Assembly (NCBI GenBank): GCA_934292725.1
Contig: CAKQXY010000021.1
Location: forward strand, 1-58,605
Length of the DNA stretch: 58,605 nt
Direction of reading: 5' to 3'
From: an uncultured Lachnospiraceae bacterium
GTDB taxonomy: Bacteria; Bacillota; Clostridia; Lachnospirales; Lachnospiraceae
The translations under genes were made by a program, and so were the position numbers. The notes below the pieces were generated by a model. It saw only the letters and a list, made by a program, of their open reading frames with translations. It ran no database searches and was not told where the DNA came from. Positions 41,850-51,701 of the stretch are shown piece after piece (positions within the stretch are counted from its first letter, which is position 1; each line of letters opens with the position of its first letter).

Positions 41850-43883
41850 ATGATACAGTTTACGCAAAAAGAAATTGAGCATTTACGCAAAAAGAAGAAT
41901 GAATGCCCACAGGCAATTTTACGCCTTGAAGAGGAAGTAAAGGATATTCTTGAAGAACCGCTTTTAATTCCAAAGACAGGAATTGGAAACTGGTCGCTTT
42001 ATTATTACTGCCCGGATTGTTCAGTTAAGCTTGATTTTAACCGACATAGTCCTAAGGCACATCGCTGTCCGGTCTGCGGTAAAATATGGACTGGCAGTCC
42101 TTATGATGAGAGTTGGTGGTGGATTGTCAGCATGGAAAACTATGAAGCTGCATTTCGCATGGCACTTTTGTATCAGATAGCAGAGAGAAAGGATTGCGCA
42201 GATAAGGCGATAGAGATGATGCTTGCGTATGCATCTTACTATAAAGATTACGAGGTGCACGGAGATATTCCATATAATGGACCAGGAAAAGCCGGAGCGC
42301 AGACTCTTGATGAAGCTAATTTTTTGAGAAGTTTTGCACTTACTTATGATCTTTTGGAATCTTGTATGAGTACACAGGAGAAGGAAAAAATTCGTGATGG
42401 TTTGCTGCTTCCTGGTGCGGAGTTTTTGATGGAGCATCGCCACATGCAGCTGCATAATCATGAGGTAATTATTAATTCTGCGATTGCTATTATTGGTTTG
42501 ATCTTTGGCAGGGAGGAGCTTGTTAAAGAGGCTGTTTACGAAAAGTATGGTCTGCTGTATCAGTTAGAGCATGGCATGCTTTCCAATCATATGTGGTTTG
42601 AAGGTGCATTTGGTTATCATTTCTACGCGCTGACAAGCTTTTTTGCTTATGAAAAATTTTCGCTACACACACCGCATAGTCATATTCACCATCCAAATTA
42701 TAAAGCAATGATGGAGCTTTTGTTTTCCTATCTGGAACCGGGTTTTCGTGTACCAATGTTAAATGATACCAATTATGGTCATACCTCCTCAATTTATTAT
42801 CTCTATGAATTTGCGTACCGCGAAATCGGAGGGGAGAAGCTTTTGTATGTATTGCAGGAACTGTACAAAGACGAAGCACGCGACAATTTGGAAGCTTTTA
42901 TTTATGGCGTAGATGAATTGCCACCATGCAGCATTGTTCCGACAGGAAATCATATAGAAGAGGGAAGCGGCAACTCAATCCTTCGCGGAAAGGATGAACG
43001 CTATCTATTATTTAAACATGACTGCTATGGCGGTGAGCATGATCACTATGATCGCCTTGATATTAGCTACGAGGCATTTGGAAAGCGTATAGCACCAGAC
43101 CTTGGAACAACTGGCTATGGTGCACTGATGCATTATGATTATTACAAGAATACAGGTTCACATAATACTGTCAATATTGAAGGAAACAATCAGGCACCAG
43201 CCAATGGTGTTTTGATAAAGTGGGAAGAAAACGATGGAATTGTATGTCTGGAGGCAAAAGCTGACTGGACTGCACCTTACAAGATGCCAGACAGCTTTAC
43301 TATTGTCCAGTGGGATGAAGATGCGTATCGGACAGTTACAATGAAACGCACGATTCTTTGGGCACAAGAGTGGTTTGTCGAAGTATTCTTCGTAGATGGA
43401 ATACCGCAGGGAAAAACAGCAGATTGGGTAATGCATTTTTCAGGCAGCGTTGTCAGTGAACCAAGAGGAAAAAAAGTTGCTAGTTTTTCAGACAAGAAGC
43501 CGTATAAGCATTTGCATTCCATGATACAGCTTCAGACAGAGAAGACGAAGGAAAATGAGAAAAATGTTGTACAGACCAGCTACCGTGATGACGATGTGCT
43601 GACATGGGTATATGGTATGGATAATGGACAAAATGTTTTTGTTGGAAAGGGTCCGGATAATCCATCCATTTCAGATATCAATTATAGAATTGAACGCGCA
43701 AATGGACCAAAGGCTGTATTTGCACATGTGATTGCGAGTGCATCAGAAAAGCAAATTCAGACATACCAAAAAGATACAATTTGCCCAATAGAGAAGGTGA
43801 CATTTGAGCAGCATGAAGATGGTGTAACCATTTGTGTTGTTCAGGCAGATGGAAAAAAGATTGAACGAATAATAACAGAATAA
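41850..43883 (+). CDS. Heparinase II/III-like polysaccharide lyase
   Basis: It is probably a uronic-acid polysaccharide or oligosaccharide lyase. From ATG 41850 (GGAGG spaced 7; 41844 is an alternative) it has 677 residues. A zinc-ribbon-like CPDC (54-57) and CPVCG (73-77) starts the protein. An alpha/alpha barrel (about 95-340) with HNHEVIINSAI follows. The heparinase II/III C-terminal beta domain contains HDCYGGEHDHYDRL near 390-403. There is no signal peptide, so it acts in the cytoplasm on imported oligosaccharides. The exact substrate (pectin, alginate or glycosaminoglycan type) cannot be settled. Confidence 0.85.
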   Translation: MIQFTQKEIEHLRKKKNECPQAILRLEEEVKDILEEPLLIPKTGIGNWSLYYYCPDCSVKLDFNRHSPKAHRCPVCGKIWTGSPYDESWWWIVSMENYEAAFRMALLYQIAERKDCADKAIEMMLAYASYYKDYEVHGDIPYNGPGKAGAQTLDEANFLRSFALTYDLLESCMSTQEKEKIRDGLLLPGAEFLMEHRHMQLHNHEVIINSAIAIIGLIFGREELVKEAVYEKYGLLYQLEHGMLSNHMWFEGAFGYHFYALTSFFAYEKFSLHTPHSHIHHPNYKAMMELLFSYLEPGFRVPMLNDTNYGHTSSIYYLYEFAYREIGGEKLLYVLQELYKDEARDNLEAFIYGVDELPPCSIVPTGNHIEEGSGNSILRGKDERYLLFKHDCYGGEHDHYDRLDISYEAFGKRIAPDLGTTGYGALMHYDYYKNTGSHNTVNIEGNNQAPANGVLIKWEENDGIVCLEAKADWTAPYKMPDSFTIVQWDEDAYRTVTMKRTILWAQEWFVEVFFVDGIPQGKTADWVMHFSGSVVSEPRGKKVASFSDKKPYKHLHSMIQLQTEKTKENEKNVVQTSYRDDDVLTWVYGMDNGQNVFVGKGPDNPSISDINYRIERANGPKAVFAHVIASASEKQIQTYQKDTICPIEKVTFEQHEDGVTICVVQADGKKIERIITE

Positions 43884-43894
43884 TAAAAAGCAAT

Positions 43895-43951
43895 ATGATG
43901 GACACAGGCTGGAAAAATATAATTTTTTCTTCGCTCTGTGTCCATTGTCAT
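43895..43951 (+). other. Long hairpin after the lyase gene
   Basis: GGACACAG (43900-43907) pairs with CTGTGTCC (43936-43943), extended by ATGAT/ATTGTCAT, with a second GGAAAAAT/ATTTTTTC stem inside. There is no T tract after it, and its end overlaps the -35 box of the next promoter. It may be a terminator of unusual form. Confidence 0.5.
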
Positions 43952-43973
43952 GATAAATAATTTATGGTATACT
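43945..43973 (+). promoter_or_regulatory. Sigma-A promoter for the debranching-enzyme gene
   Basis: TTGTCA (43945-43950), 17-bp spacer, TATACT (43968-43973). Confidence 0.72.
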
Positions 43974-44017
43974 TTTGTCGAAGTAATTCGAGAAAATATA
44001 AAGAAGGATGTAAAATT

Positions 44018-46096
44018 ATGGACTTTTATTTGGGAAGATCAGATTGGAAAACACTGCAGCGTGGAGAAGAACATAGTTTTCTTTTGGTCAATGGTCTTGG
44101 CGGCTACTGCAGCCAGACTGTGATTGGTTCAAATGCGCGTCATGACCATAATTTGCTCACAGCAGCGCTTGTGGCACCAACAAAGCGTTTTGCAATGGTG
44201 CGCCGAATAGAAGAAATTCTTCATGTGGGCAGCAATGCTTATCGTCTGGATTCACAGGCATATGTTACGTCATCAGATGATGCGGCAGGCTTTCGTTTTC
44301 TGGACAGCTTTTTTTATGACGGACTGCCTTCTTGGGAATATATGGCAGAGGGTGTGCGTGTCACAAAACGTTTAACACTTGTATATGGGACAAACAGTCT
44401 GGCAATACAGTATCAGATTCATGCAGATGAGGGCGTGGATGCATGGCTTGAGGTTATTCCAGTGTATGGCTTTCATTCAAAAAATGATCGTCCGCTTACA
44501 TACGAGCCTATTAGCTGCCGAAAAAAAGAAGATCGCCTTTTTATGTCAACAAAAGAGGCAAGTTTGTATCTTGATACAGATGGTGATATTGAGACGATGG
44601 AAGAAGCACAAGTTCAGTGGTATCGTTTTGATCAGGATGGACCAGACGGACGAGATGGCTGGGGCGGCGGACGAAAGATTCACAAAATCAAGTCAGCGCA
44701 TACAACAGAAGAAGATATTGATAAGCGTGTGTTAAATGGTAGTGTCATGCTGAATTTGATTTATGGCATGGATGAAAACTGGATGAATAAACAGCGCGAA
44801 AGAGAAGAGAAAACACAGAATGATCTTTCAGCAGTATTTTCATATTTGTGGAATCAGGAGCATGAGCGCCAAAAAGCAGTTATGGAGCAAAGTGGAAGAG
44901 TAAGTGAAACGGCTCGCCAGCTAGCTGTAAGTGCACAGGCTCATCTGACAAGACGTGATTCCACAGATGGAATGAGTATCATGGCAGGTTTCCCATTTTT
45001 TGGTGACTGGGGCCGCGATACGATGATTGCTTTTTATGGATGTACGCTTGCAATTGGCCAGATGGAGGCAGCAAAGAGTATTTTACAAACATTTATGCGC
45101 TATTGCCGCAGGGGAATCATGCCAAATCTCTTTCCGGAGGGTAAGGATGAGGTGATGTATAATACAGTAGATGCATCATTGTTATTTATAAATGCTCTTT
45201 GGGAATATCTGCAGCATGTGACAGAGAAAGAGTGTGATCCTAGTTTTGAAGCAGAAGCAATTAAAACAGCAGAGTCTATCATCAGCTGGTATAAAAAGGG
45301 AACAGATTATAACATTCATATGGAAGAGGATGGACTTCTTGCGGCTGGAAATGGTCTGTGGCAGCTGACGTGGATGGATGTGCGGTTTGGAGATATTTTG
45401 CCAACACCACGCCATGGAAAGCCAGTTGAGATCAATGCATACTGGTATAACGCTGTTTGTATAGTGAGAGAGCTTTTAAAAAAGCAGGGTGAAGAAGAAA
45501 AGGCAGCGCGCCTAGATGTGCTTTCAGAAAAAATCAAAAAGAGCTTTTTAAAGAAATTTACAAAGCCAGACGGTACACTTTATGATGTATTGCCTGAAAA
45601 TGGAGAGCCAGATGATGCATCAAAGCAGGTTCGCTGCAATGAAATTTTTGCATTGACAATGCCATTTACGATGATTGAAGAAAAACAGGCAAAAGCAATT
45701 CTTGCACAGGTAAGAAGAGAGCTTTATACACCGGTGGGATTAAGAAGTCTTTCTTTGTATGATCCACAGTTTCATCCACATTATGGCGGTACTCAGTTTG
45801 AGCGTGATATGGCATATCATCAGGGAACTGTGTGGGCATATCCGCTTGGTGCATATTATCGTGCATGCATTCGCTTTTCTGATGAGCCAAAGCAGACAGC
45901 AAAGGATATTTTGCATCAGCTAGACCAGCTAAATGCAGCACTTGCAGAAGGATGTCTAGGACAAATTGCTGAGATTTATGATGGTGAATATCCTGCTGAA
46001 TCAAGAGGCTGCTTTGCGCAGGCATGGAGCGTGGCAGAGCTTCTTCGTGCTTATGAGGATGCGGAAACTGCCGCGGCTTTTGGGAGGAACATATGA
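44018..46096 (+). CDS. Amylo-alpha-1,6-glucosidase / glycogen-debranching-type enzyme
   Basis: It is predicted to hydrolyse alpha-1,6 branches or related glucosidic links. From ATG 44018 it has 692 residues. The N-terminal GDE_N-like beta domain (about 1-270) contains NGLGGYCSQTVIGSNARHDHNLL. The catalytic alpha/alpha barrel has GDWGRDTMIAFYGCTL near 328-343, MPNLFPEGKDEVMYNTVDAS and YHQGTVWAYPLGAYY near 600. There is no signal peptide. The frame is open upstream, but that part contains the promoter. endonuclease III overlaps its end by 4 bases. A glycan-specific variant is possible given the locus. Confidence 0.9.
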   Translation: MDFYLGRSDWKTLQRGEEHSFLLVNGLGGYCSQTVIGSNARHDHNLLTAALVAPTKRFAMVRRIEEILHVGSNAYRLDSQAYVTSSDDAAGFRFLDSFFYDGLPSWEYMAEGVRVTKRLTLVYGTNSLAIQYQIHADEGVDAWLEVIPVYGFHSKNDRPLTYEPISCRKKEDRLFMSTKEASLYLDTDGDIETMEEAQVQWYRFDQDGPDGRDGWGGGRKIHKIKSAHTTEEDIDKRVLNGSVMLNLIYGMDENWMNKQREREEKTQNDLSAVFSYLWNQEHERQKAVMEQSGRVSETARQLAVSAQAHLTRRDSTDGMSIMAGFPFFGDWGRDTMIAFYGCTLAIGQMEAAKSILQTFMRYCRRGIMPNLFPEGKDEVMYNTVDASLLFINALWEYLQHVTEKECDPSFEAEAIKTAESIISWYKKGTDYNIHMEEDGLLAAGNGLWQLTWMDVRFGDILPTPRHGKPVEINAYWYNAVCIVRELLKKQGEEEKAARLDVLSEKIKKSFLKKFTKPDGTLYDVLPENGEPDDASKQVRCNEIFALTMPFTMIEEKQAKAILAQVRRELYTPVGLRSLSLYDPQFHPHYGGTQFERDMAYHQGTVWAYPLGAYYRACIRFSDEPKQTAKDILHQLDQLNAALAEGCLGQIAEIYDGEYPAESRGCFAQAWSVAELLRAYEDAETAAAFGRNI

Positions 46097-46746
46097 CAAA
46101 AAAAGAACTTGCGCTTGAGACAGTTGCACGTTTAAAAAAAGAATATCCTGATGCAGGATGTACGCTTGAGTATGAGGATGCATGGAAGCTTTTAATCAGC
46201 GTGCGTCTTGCAGCACAGTGTACAGACGCCAGAGTCAATCAGGTTGTTCCAGGGCTTTATGAAAAATTTCCAACAATCAGTGCTCTGGCAGACGCAGATG
46301 AATCAGATATTGAAGAGATTGTGCGTCCATGTGGACTTGGAAAAAGTAAGGCAAGAGACATAAAGGCTTGCATGACAATGCTTCGCGATGAGTATGACTG
46401 CAAGGTACCAGATGATTTTAACAAGCTGTTGAAGCTTCCGGGTGTTGGAAGAAAAAGTGCCAATCTGATTATGGGAGATGTATTTGGAAAGCCGGCAATT
46501 GTAACTGATACACATTGCATTCGACTTTCTAACCGCATTGGTCTGGTAGATGGTATAAAGGAGCCAAAGAAGGTTGAGATGGCATTATGGAAGCTGATTC
46601 CTCCAGAAGAAGGCAGTGATTTTTGTCATCGACTTGTTATTCACGGAAGAGAGATTTGTACGGCAAGAACATCGCCGTATTGTCATCGCTGCTGCTTAAA
46701 TGACATCTGCGAAAAAAATGGTGTCGAAAAAGAAAACAGCAAATAA
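46093..46746 (+). CDS. nth: Endonuclease III
   Basis: It is a DNA glycosylase/AP lyase for oxidised pyrimidines. It has 217 residues. The helix-hairpin-helix LPGVGRKSANLIMG carries the catalytic Lys near 121, and IVTDTHC carries the catalytic Asp near 139. Four cysteines near the C terminus (CTARTSPYCHRCCLNDIC) form the 4Fe-4S site, with one residue more in the first spacing than in E. coli. Its start overlaps the debranching gene (ATGA). Its position inside a sugar locus appears to be hitch-hiking rather than function. Confidence 0.95.
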   Translation: MTKKELALETVARLKKEYPDAGCTLEYEDAWKLLISVRLAAQCTDARVNQVVPGLYEKFPTISALADADESDIEEIVRPCGLGKSKARDIKACMTMLRDEYDCKVPDDFNKLLKLPGVGRKSANLIMGDVFGKPAIVTDTHCIRLSNRIGLVDGIKEPKKVEMALWKLIPPEEGSDFCHRLVIHGREICTARTSPYCHRCCLNDICEKNGVEKENSK

Positions 46747-46796
46747 AGGCAAAAAAATAGAAAACGTCAACAGAAAGGAAAAGGAGATACGAAATC

Positions 46797-48746
46797 ATGA
46801 AATTAACAGTATCACAGAAGAAAACAACGCCAATTTCAAAGGATCTGATCGGAGTATTTTTTGAGGATATTAATTATGGTGCAGATGGCGGCATTTATGC
46901 AGAGCTTATTGAAAACCGTAACTTCGAGTTTGTAGATTGCTACGGTGATAAGGGTGATTATTATACAATTTTTGACGGAGGATATGGCTGGAAGGCATAC
47001 CCGGCAGAGGACAGCGCTCGCTTGCAGGTCGTTTGTGGAAGTCCTGTTTCTGATGAAAATCCTCATTATCTTCGCTTTACAGCAAATGAGGCAGGTGCTG
47101 GCTTTTCCAATCAGGCATACAGCGGAATTACCTTAAAGAAAGGTGCTGCATACAACGTTTCCTTCTATGCAAGAGCAGTCAGCTTTTTAGGAGAGATTAC
47201 CGCAAAGGTTGTAAAGGATGGCGTAACATATGCAGAGGGCAGTGTGCATATGGCAGAGGAAGATAAGATGCACTACTGGCACAAGTATACACTTACTGTA
47301 ACTGCATCAGATGACGTAAATGGTGCGCTGTTTGTGTTGGCACTTGCAGAAAAAGGAACAGCTGAGTTTGACTTTGTTTCCATGATTCCGGCAGATGCCG
47401 TTGCAGGTGTATTTAGAAAGGATACCTTTGAGATTTTACAGGCATTAAAGCCGGCATTTATGCGTTTCCCAGGAGGCTGTATTGTAGAAGGAAATACAAT
47501 GTCCAACCGTTATCGTTTCAAGGATACATTAAAGCGTATTGAAGACAGAAAGTGCAATTGGAATCGCTGGGCTGTACATAATAACCGCAAGGAAAACGAT
47601 TTCCACAGTGAATTTTCTCATTATAACCAGACACTTGGAATGGGTTATTATGAATTTTTCTTACTGTGTGATCTGATTGGTGCAAAGCCGCTTCCTGTTA
47701 TGAATGTAGGAATGGCATGTCAGTATCAGTCTTATGAGTATATGGAGATTGGAAGTGCAGAGTTTGAGCAGATGGTTCAGGATACGCTTGATTTAATTGA
47801 GTTTGCAAATGGCGATGAGTCAAGTGAGTGGGGAAAGGTTAGAGCACAGCTTGGTCATAAGACACCGTTTGGACTTGAGTATCTTGGAATTGGAAATGAG
47901 CAGTGGCAAATGGATAATACAGATTTCTTTGCACGCTATAAGATTTTTGAACAGCGTATCCATGCAAAGTATCCAGAGATAAAGCTTATTGGTTCAGCAG
48001 GACCGGATGTTACCTCAAATCATTATACCGATGCATGGGAGTTCTACCGCAAGGAAAAGAAGAACAATCCAAACTTTGTTTATGCAATTGATGAGCATTA
48101 TTATATGCCGCCGCAGTGGTTCTTGGAGCACAATGATTTTTACGATAATTATCCGAGAGATATAAAGGTATTTGCTGGTGAGTACGCAGCTCATGATCCG
48201 GAAATTAATGTTGCCCATGTCAGCAAGAATAACTGGAAGGCTGGTATCAGTGAAGCAGCATTTTTGACAGGAATTGAGCGAAATGCCGATGTAGTTGCAC
48301 TTTCTTCATATGCACCGCTGTTTGCAAGAGTAAATTATACGCAGTGGGCACCAGATTTGATTTGGATGGATGAAAATACTAGTTGGGGAACACCAAGCTA
48401 TTATGTACAGAAAATGTTTTCAAAATTCCATGCAGATAGCACACTTGATCTGGGTGATCAGATTGAAAAGCTTCGCGCACAGGGAATTTATTGCAGCGCA
48501 GGCGAGACTGCAGATAAAACTACAATAGTTAAGCTTGTAAACACAACAGATAATGAAGTAAGCATTGACCTTGAGAATGAGGAAGGAAAAGCGCTGATGC
48601 CAGTTAAAGAGACTGTTATGTGCGCAGCACTTACTGATTACAACTGTGCTAAGAACCCGATGTGCGTTGCACCGAAGGAAACTGTTGAATGCAGCAGCGA
48701 GATCAAAATGGCACCGCAGAGCTTTATTATAGTCGAAATTAAATAA
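46797..48746 (+). CDS. Alpha-L-arabinofuranosidase, GH51
   Basis: It removes terminal arabinofuranose from arabinan, arabinoxylan or pectin side chains. It has 649 residues and starts behind AAAGGAGA. An N-terminal carbohydrate-binding-like beta domain (about 60-195) is inserted after the first strand. The barrel has LGIGNEQW with acid/base Glu at 368 and FAGEYAAH with the nucleophile Glu at 462. There is no signal peptide, so it is intracellular and acts on imported oligosaccharides. It fits the importer/lyase locus and ends 118 bases before rhaD. Confidence 0.93.
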   Translation: MKLTVSQKKTTPISKDLIGVFFEDINYGADGGIYAELIENRNFEFVDCYGDKGDYYTIFDGGYGWKAYPAEDSARLQVVCGSPVSDENPHYLRFTANEAGAGFSNQAYSGITLKKGAAYNVSFYARAVSFLGEITAKVVKDGVTYAEGSVHMAEEDKMHYWHKYTLTVTASDDVNGALFVLALAEKGTAEFDFVSMIPADAVAGVFRKDTFEILQALKPAFMRFPGGCIVEGNTMSNRYRFKDTLKRIEDRKCNWNRWAVHNNRKENDFHSEFSHYNQTLGMGYYEFFLLCDLIGAKPLPVMNVGMACQYQSYEYMEIGSAEFEQMVQDTLDLIEFANGDESSEWGKVRAQLGHKTPFGLEYLGIGNEQWQMDNTDFFARYKIFEQRIHAKYPEIKLIGSAGPDVTSNHYTDAWEFYRKEKKNNPNFVYAIDEHYYMPPQWFLEHNDFYDNYPRDIKVFAGEYAAHDPEINVAHVSKNNWKAGISEAAFLTGIERNADVVALSSYAPLFARVNYTQWAPDLIWMDENTSWGTPSYYVQKMFSKFHADSTLDLGDQIEKLRAQGIYCSAGETADKTTIVKLVNTTDNEVSIDLENEEGKALMPVKETVMCAALTDYNCAKNPMCVAPKETVECSSEIKMAPQSFIIVEIK

Positions 48747-48764
48747 TATTTGTAAAAAAAAGAC

Positions 48765-48793
48765 TTTCTTTTTCGTGAAAAATAGGCTATACT
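48765..48793 (+). promoter_or_regulatory. Probable promoter of rhaD-fucO
   Basis: TATACT (48788-48793) lies 17 bp after a weak TTTCTT (48765-48770). The -10 is good and the -35 is poor, so a regulator may assist. Confidence 0.5.
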
Positions 48794-48864
48794 GTAGGCA
48801 AGTGCGCAGAGTGAAATTTGCGTTTGACAAATTGATTATTGACAGCAGACAGGAGAATACAATC

Positions 48865-49689
48865 ATGAGATTTTTAGATGCAGAATTTGTTCAGGGATTC
48901 ATTCGTATGGCAAACGACGGCTGGGAGCAGGGCTGGCATGAAAGAAACGGCGGAAACCTTTCTTATCGTGTAAAGCCAGAAGAGGTAGAGTCCGTTAAGG
49001 AGAACTTTGAGGCAAAGGAGTGGAAGCCAATCGGTACTAGCGTTCCGAATCTGGCAGGAGAATATTTCCTCGTAACAGGAAGCGGCAAGTATTTCCGCAA
49101 TGTTATCATTAAGCCAGAAGATTCCATCTGCATGATCGAGGTAGATGATAAGGGTGAAAATTATCGTATCGTATGGGGTCTTGTAAATGGCGGAAGACCA
49201 ACAAGTGAGCTGCCGTCTCATCTGATGAACCATGAGGTAAAGAAGCTTGCTACAAATGGTAAGTATCGTGTTATTTATCACGCACATACCACTAATGTAA
49301 TTGCGCTGACCTTTGTTCTTCCATTAGAGGATAAGGTATTTACAAGAGAGCTTTGGGAGATGGCTACCGAGTGTCCAGTTGTATTCCCAGATGGTGTAGG
49401 TGTTGTTCCGTGGATGGTTCCAGGCGGAAGAGACATTGCAGTTGCTACAAGTGAGCTGATGAAGAAGTACGATGTTGCAATCTGGGCTCATCATGGTATG
49501 TTTGCAGCAGGTGAGGACTTTGATTTGACATTTGGTCTGATGCATACTGTAGAGAAGTCTGCAGAGATTCTTGTAAAGATGCTGTCAATGCAGCCAAACA
49601 AGCGTCAGACAATTACACCACAGAATTTCCGTGATTTAGCAGTTGATTTTAAGGTAACTCTTCCAGAAGAGTTCCTTTACGAAAAATAA
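48865..49689 (+). CDS. rhaD: Rhamnulose-1-phosphate aldolase
   Basis: This zinc class II aldolase splits rhamnulose-1-phosphate to dihydroxyacetone phosphate and L-lactaldehyde. The ATG at 48865 behind CAGGAGA gives 274 residues, the same as E. coli RhaD. Catalytic Glu115 (TSELPSH) and the zinc ligands His139, His141 (YHAHTTN) and one His of the 209-210 pair (WAHHGMF) are in place. It is 21 bases before the lactaldehyde reductase gene, so product and next enzyme are linked. Rhamnose isomerase and kinase are not in the window. Confidence 0.93.
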   Translation: MRFLDAEFVQGFIRMANDGWEQGWHERNGGNLSYRVKPEEVESVKENFEAKEWKPIGTSVPNLAGEYFLVTGSGKYFRNVIIKPEDSICMIEVDDKGENYRIVWGLVNGGRPTSELPSHLMNHEVKKLATNGKYRVIYHAHTTNVIALTFVLPLEDKVFTRELWEMATECPVVFPDGVGVVPWMVPGGRDIAVATSELMKKYDVAIWAHHGMFAAGEDFDLTFGLMHTVEKSAEILVKMLSMQPNKRQTITPQNFRDLAVDFKVTLPEEFLYEK

Positions 49690-49710
49690 AATTAAAGGAG
49701 AAAGAAACAA

Positions 49711-50859
49711 ATGGCTAACAGATTTGTGTTAAACGAGACATCTTATCATGGCGCAGGAGCAATTAAGGATATTGCTACCGAGGCAAAGGGAAGAGGATTT
49801 AAGAAAGCATTCGTATGCTCTGACCCGGATTTGATTAAATTTGGTGTTACCAAGAAGGTAATTGATGTACTTGAGGAAGCTGGTCTTGATTATGAGATTT
49901 ACTCCAACATTAAGCCAAACCCAACAATCGAGAATGTACAGACTGGTGTTGAGGCATTCAAGAAGTCTGGTGCTGATTACCTGATCGCAATCGGTGGTGG
50001 TTCTTCTATGGATACCGCAAAGGGTATCGGTATTGTAATTGCAAACCCAGAGTTTGAGGATATCAGAAGCCTTGAGGGTGTTGCACCGACAAAGAATAAG
50101 TCTGTTCCGATTTTTGCAGTTCCGACTACTGCAGGTACTGCAGCAGAGGTTACTATCAACTACGTTATCACTGATGTTGAGAAGAATCGTAAGATGGTAT
50201 GTGTAGACCCTAAGGATATTCCGGTTGTTGCATTTGTAGACCCAGAGATGATGTCTAGTATGCCAAAGGGATTGACCGCTGCAACTGGTATGGATGCACT
50301 TACTCATGCAATTGAGGGTTACATCACTGCAGGTGCTTGGGAGCTGTCTGATATGTTCCACTTAAAGGCAATCGAGATTATTTCCAGAAGCCTTCGCAAT
50401 GCAGTAGCAAATACACCAGAGGGAAGAGCAGACATGGCTCTTGGACAGTATGTTGCAGGTATGGGATTCTCTAATGTAGGTCTTGGAATCGTTCACTCTA
50501 TGGCACATCCTTTAGGAGCTCTGTATGATACACCGCACGGTGTTGCAAACGCAATCATCCTTCCGACAGTTATGGAGTACAATGCACCGGCTACTGGCGA
50601 GAAGTATCGTGAAATTGCAAGAGCAATGGGCGTTCAGGGTGTTGATAGCATGACTCAGGAAGAGTACCGCAAGGCTGCAATCGATGCAGTTCGCAAGCTG
50701 TCTGAGGATGTTGGTATTCCGGCTGACTTAAAGGCAATCGTTAAGGAAGAGGATATTCCGTTCTTAGCTCAGTCCGCATATGATGATGCATGCAGACCAG
50801 GAAATCCGAGAGAGACAAGCGTAGAGGAAATTACAGAGCTGTACAAGTCTCTGATCTAA
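49711..50859 (+). CDS. fucO: Lactaldehyde reductase (iron-dependent alcohol dehydrogenase)
   Basis: It reduces L-lactaldehyde to 1,2-propanediol with NADH, disposing of electrons during rhamnose or fucose fermentation. It has 382 residues, as in E. coli FucO. The nucleotide loop GGGSSMDTAKG is at 96-106. Iron ligands are Asp195, His199 (DALTHAIEGY), His262 and His276 (GIVHSMAH, DTPHG), within one residue of the FucO positions. It starts behind AAAGGAG. Pairing with rhaD supports this assignment over a general alcohol dehydrogenase. Confidence 0.93.
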   Translation: MANRFVLNETSYHGAGAIKDIATEAKGRGFKKAFVCSDPDLIKFGVTKKVIDVLEEAGLDYEIYSNIKPNPTIENVQTGVEAFKKSGADYLIAIGGGSSMDTAKGIGIVIANPEFEDIRSLEGVAPTKNKSVPIFAVPTTAGTAAEVTINYVITDVEKNRKMVCVDPKDIPVVAFVDPEMMSSMPKGLTAATGMDALTHAIEGYITAGAWELSDMFHLKAIEIISRSLRNAVANTPEGRADMALGQYVAGMGFSNVGLGIVHSMAHPLGALYDTPHGVANAIILPTVMEYNAPATGEKYREIARAMGVQGVDSMTQEEYRKAAIDAVRKLSEDVGIPADLKAIVKEEDIPFLAQSAYDDACRPGNPRETSVEEITELYKSLI

Positions 50860-50877
50860 GTTGATTAAAAAATGAGT

Positions 50878-50912
50878 AGAAAGCTGTCGGCAGTTGCTGG
50901 CAGCTTTCTTTG
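50878..50912 (+). terminator. Intrinsic terminator after fucO
   Basis: AGAAAGCTG pairs with CAGCTTTCT with a second small stem inside, followed by TTTG. It lies 18 bases after the stop. Confidence 0.85.
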
Positions 50913-50966
50913 AGAAGGGTAATAAAAAGAGTAACCGCGCATTTAACGCGCAGAAATGGGGTTTCT

Positions 50967-51701
50967 ATGGATATAAGAGAACTCAGAACTGAGCATACCG
51001 AGTTTTCAGGAGAGATCATGGATCGTGTACTTAGAAGTGCGATTTTAAATTCGAATGTAATCAATGTGATCCAGGACAACAAACGGCCGTTTGATGAGCT
51101 GATGTCGAAATATCGCTGTGCAATTATGGAGATTGAGACAAAGTTTAAAGTATTGAATGAACGGTTTTCACTTCAGTATGATCGTAATCCAATTGAAACG
51201 ATCAAGACAAGGTTAAAGTCAATGGAGAGTATCAGCCGTAAGCTGGCTCAAAAAGGAAAATCCTTTAGCGCAAAGTCAATGGAGGAAAATCTTGATGATA
51301 TTGCCGGTGTGAGAGTAATATGCTCATTTCAGGAAGATATATATATACTGGCAAAATGTTTGCTTGATCAGGATGACATTGAGCTGCTTGAGACAAAGGA
51401 TTATATTAAAAATCCAAAGCCAAGCGGATACCGCAGTCTTCATTTGATTGTACGTGTTCCAATTTTTCTTCAGAATGAAAAGTGTTTGATGAAGGTTGAG
51501 GTACAGCTGCGCACTATTGCGATGGATTTTTGGGCAAGCCTTGAGCACAAGCTGCGCTACAAAAAGGAGATCCCAGAATTTGAAAAAGATTCTCTTCAAA
51601 AAGAATTATTTGAATGTGCACAGATGATCAATACACTTGATCAGCGTATGGAAGCAGTCAAAAACCGTTTGGCAGCAGGCGGACAATGGGAGAAATCATG
51701 A
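50967..51701 (+). CDS. Small alarmone synthetase (RelA/SpoT synthetase domain)
   Basis: It makes (p)ppGpp-type alarmones from GTP/GDP and ATP. From ATG 50967 it has 244 residues and only the synthetase domain, with no HD hydrolase, TGS or ACT. NLDDIAGVRVICSF, KPSGYRSLHLIV and EVQLRTIAMDFWASLEHKL are the substrate and Mg motifs. This is RelQ/RelP-like architecture. The frame is open upstream to 50910, but ATGGGG gives the better start. The first chromate-transporter gene overlaps its stop (ATGA), so the three genes are probably one operon. Confidence 0.92.
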   Translation: MDIRELRTEHTEFSGEIMDRVLRSAILNSNVINVIQDNKRPFDELMSKYRCAIMEIETKFKVLNERFSLQYDRNPIETIKTRLKSMESISRKLAQKGKSFSAKSMEENLDDIAGVRVICSFQEDIYILAKCLLDQDDIELLETKDYIKNPKPSGYRSLHLIVRVPIFLQNEKCLMKVEVQLRTIAMDFWASLEHKLRYKKEIPEFEKDSLQKELFECAQMINTLDQRMEAVKNRLAAGGQWEKS

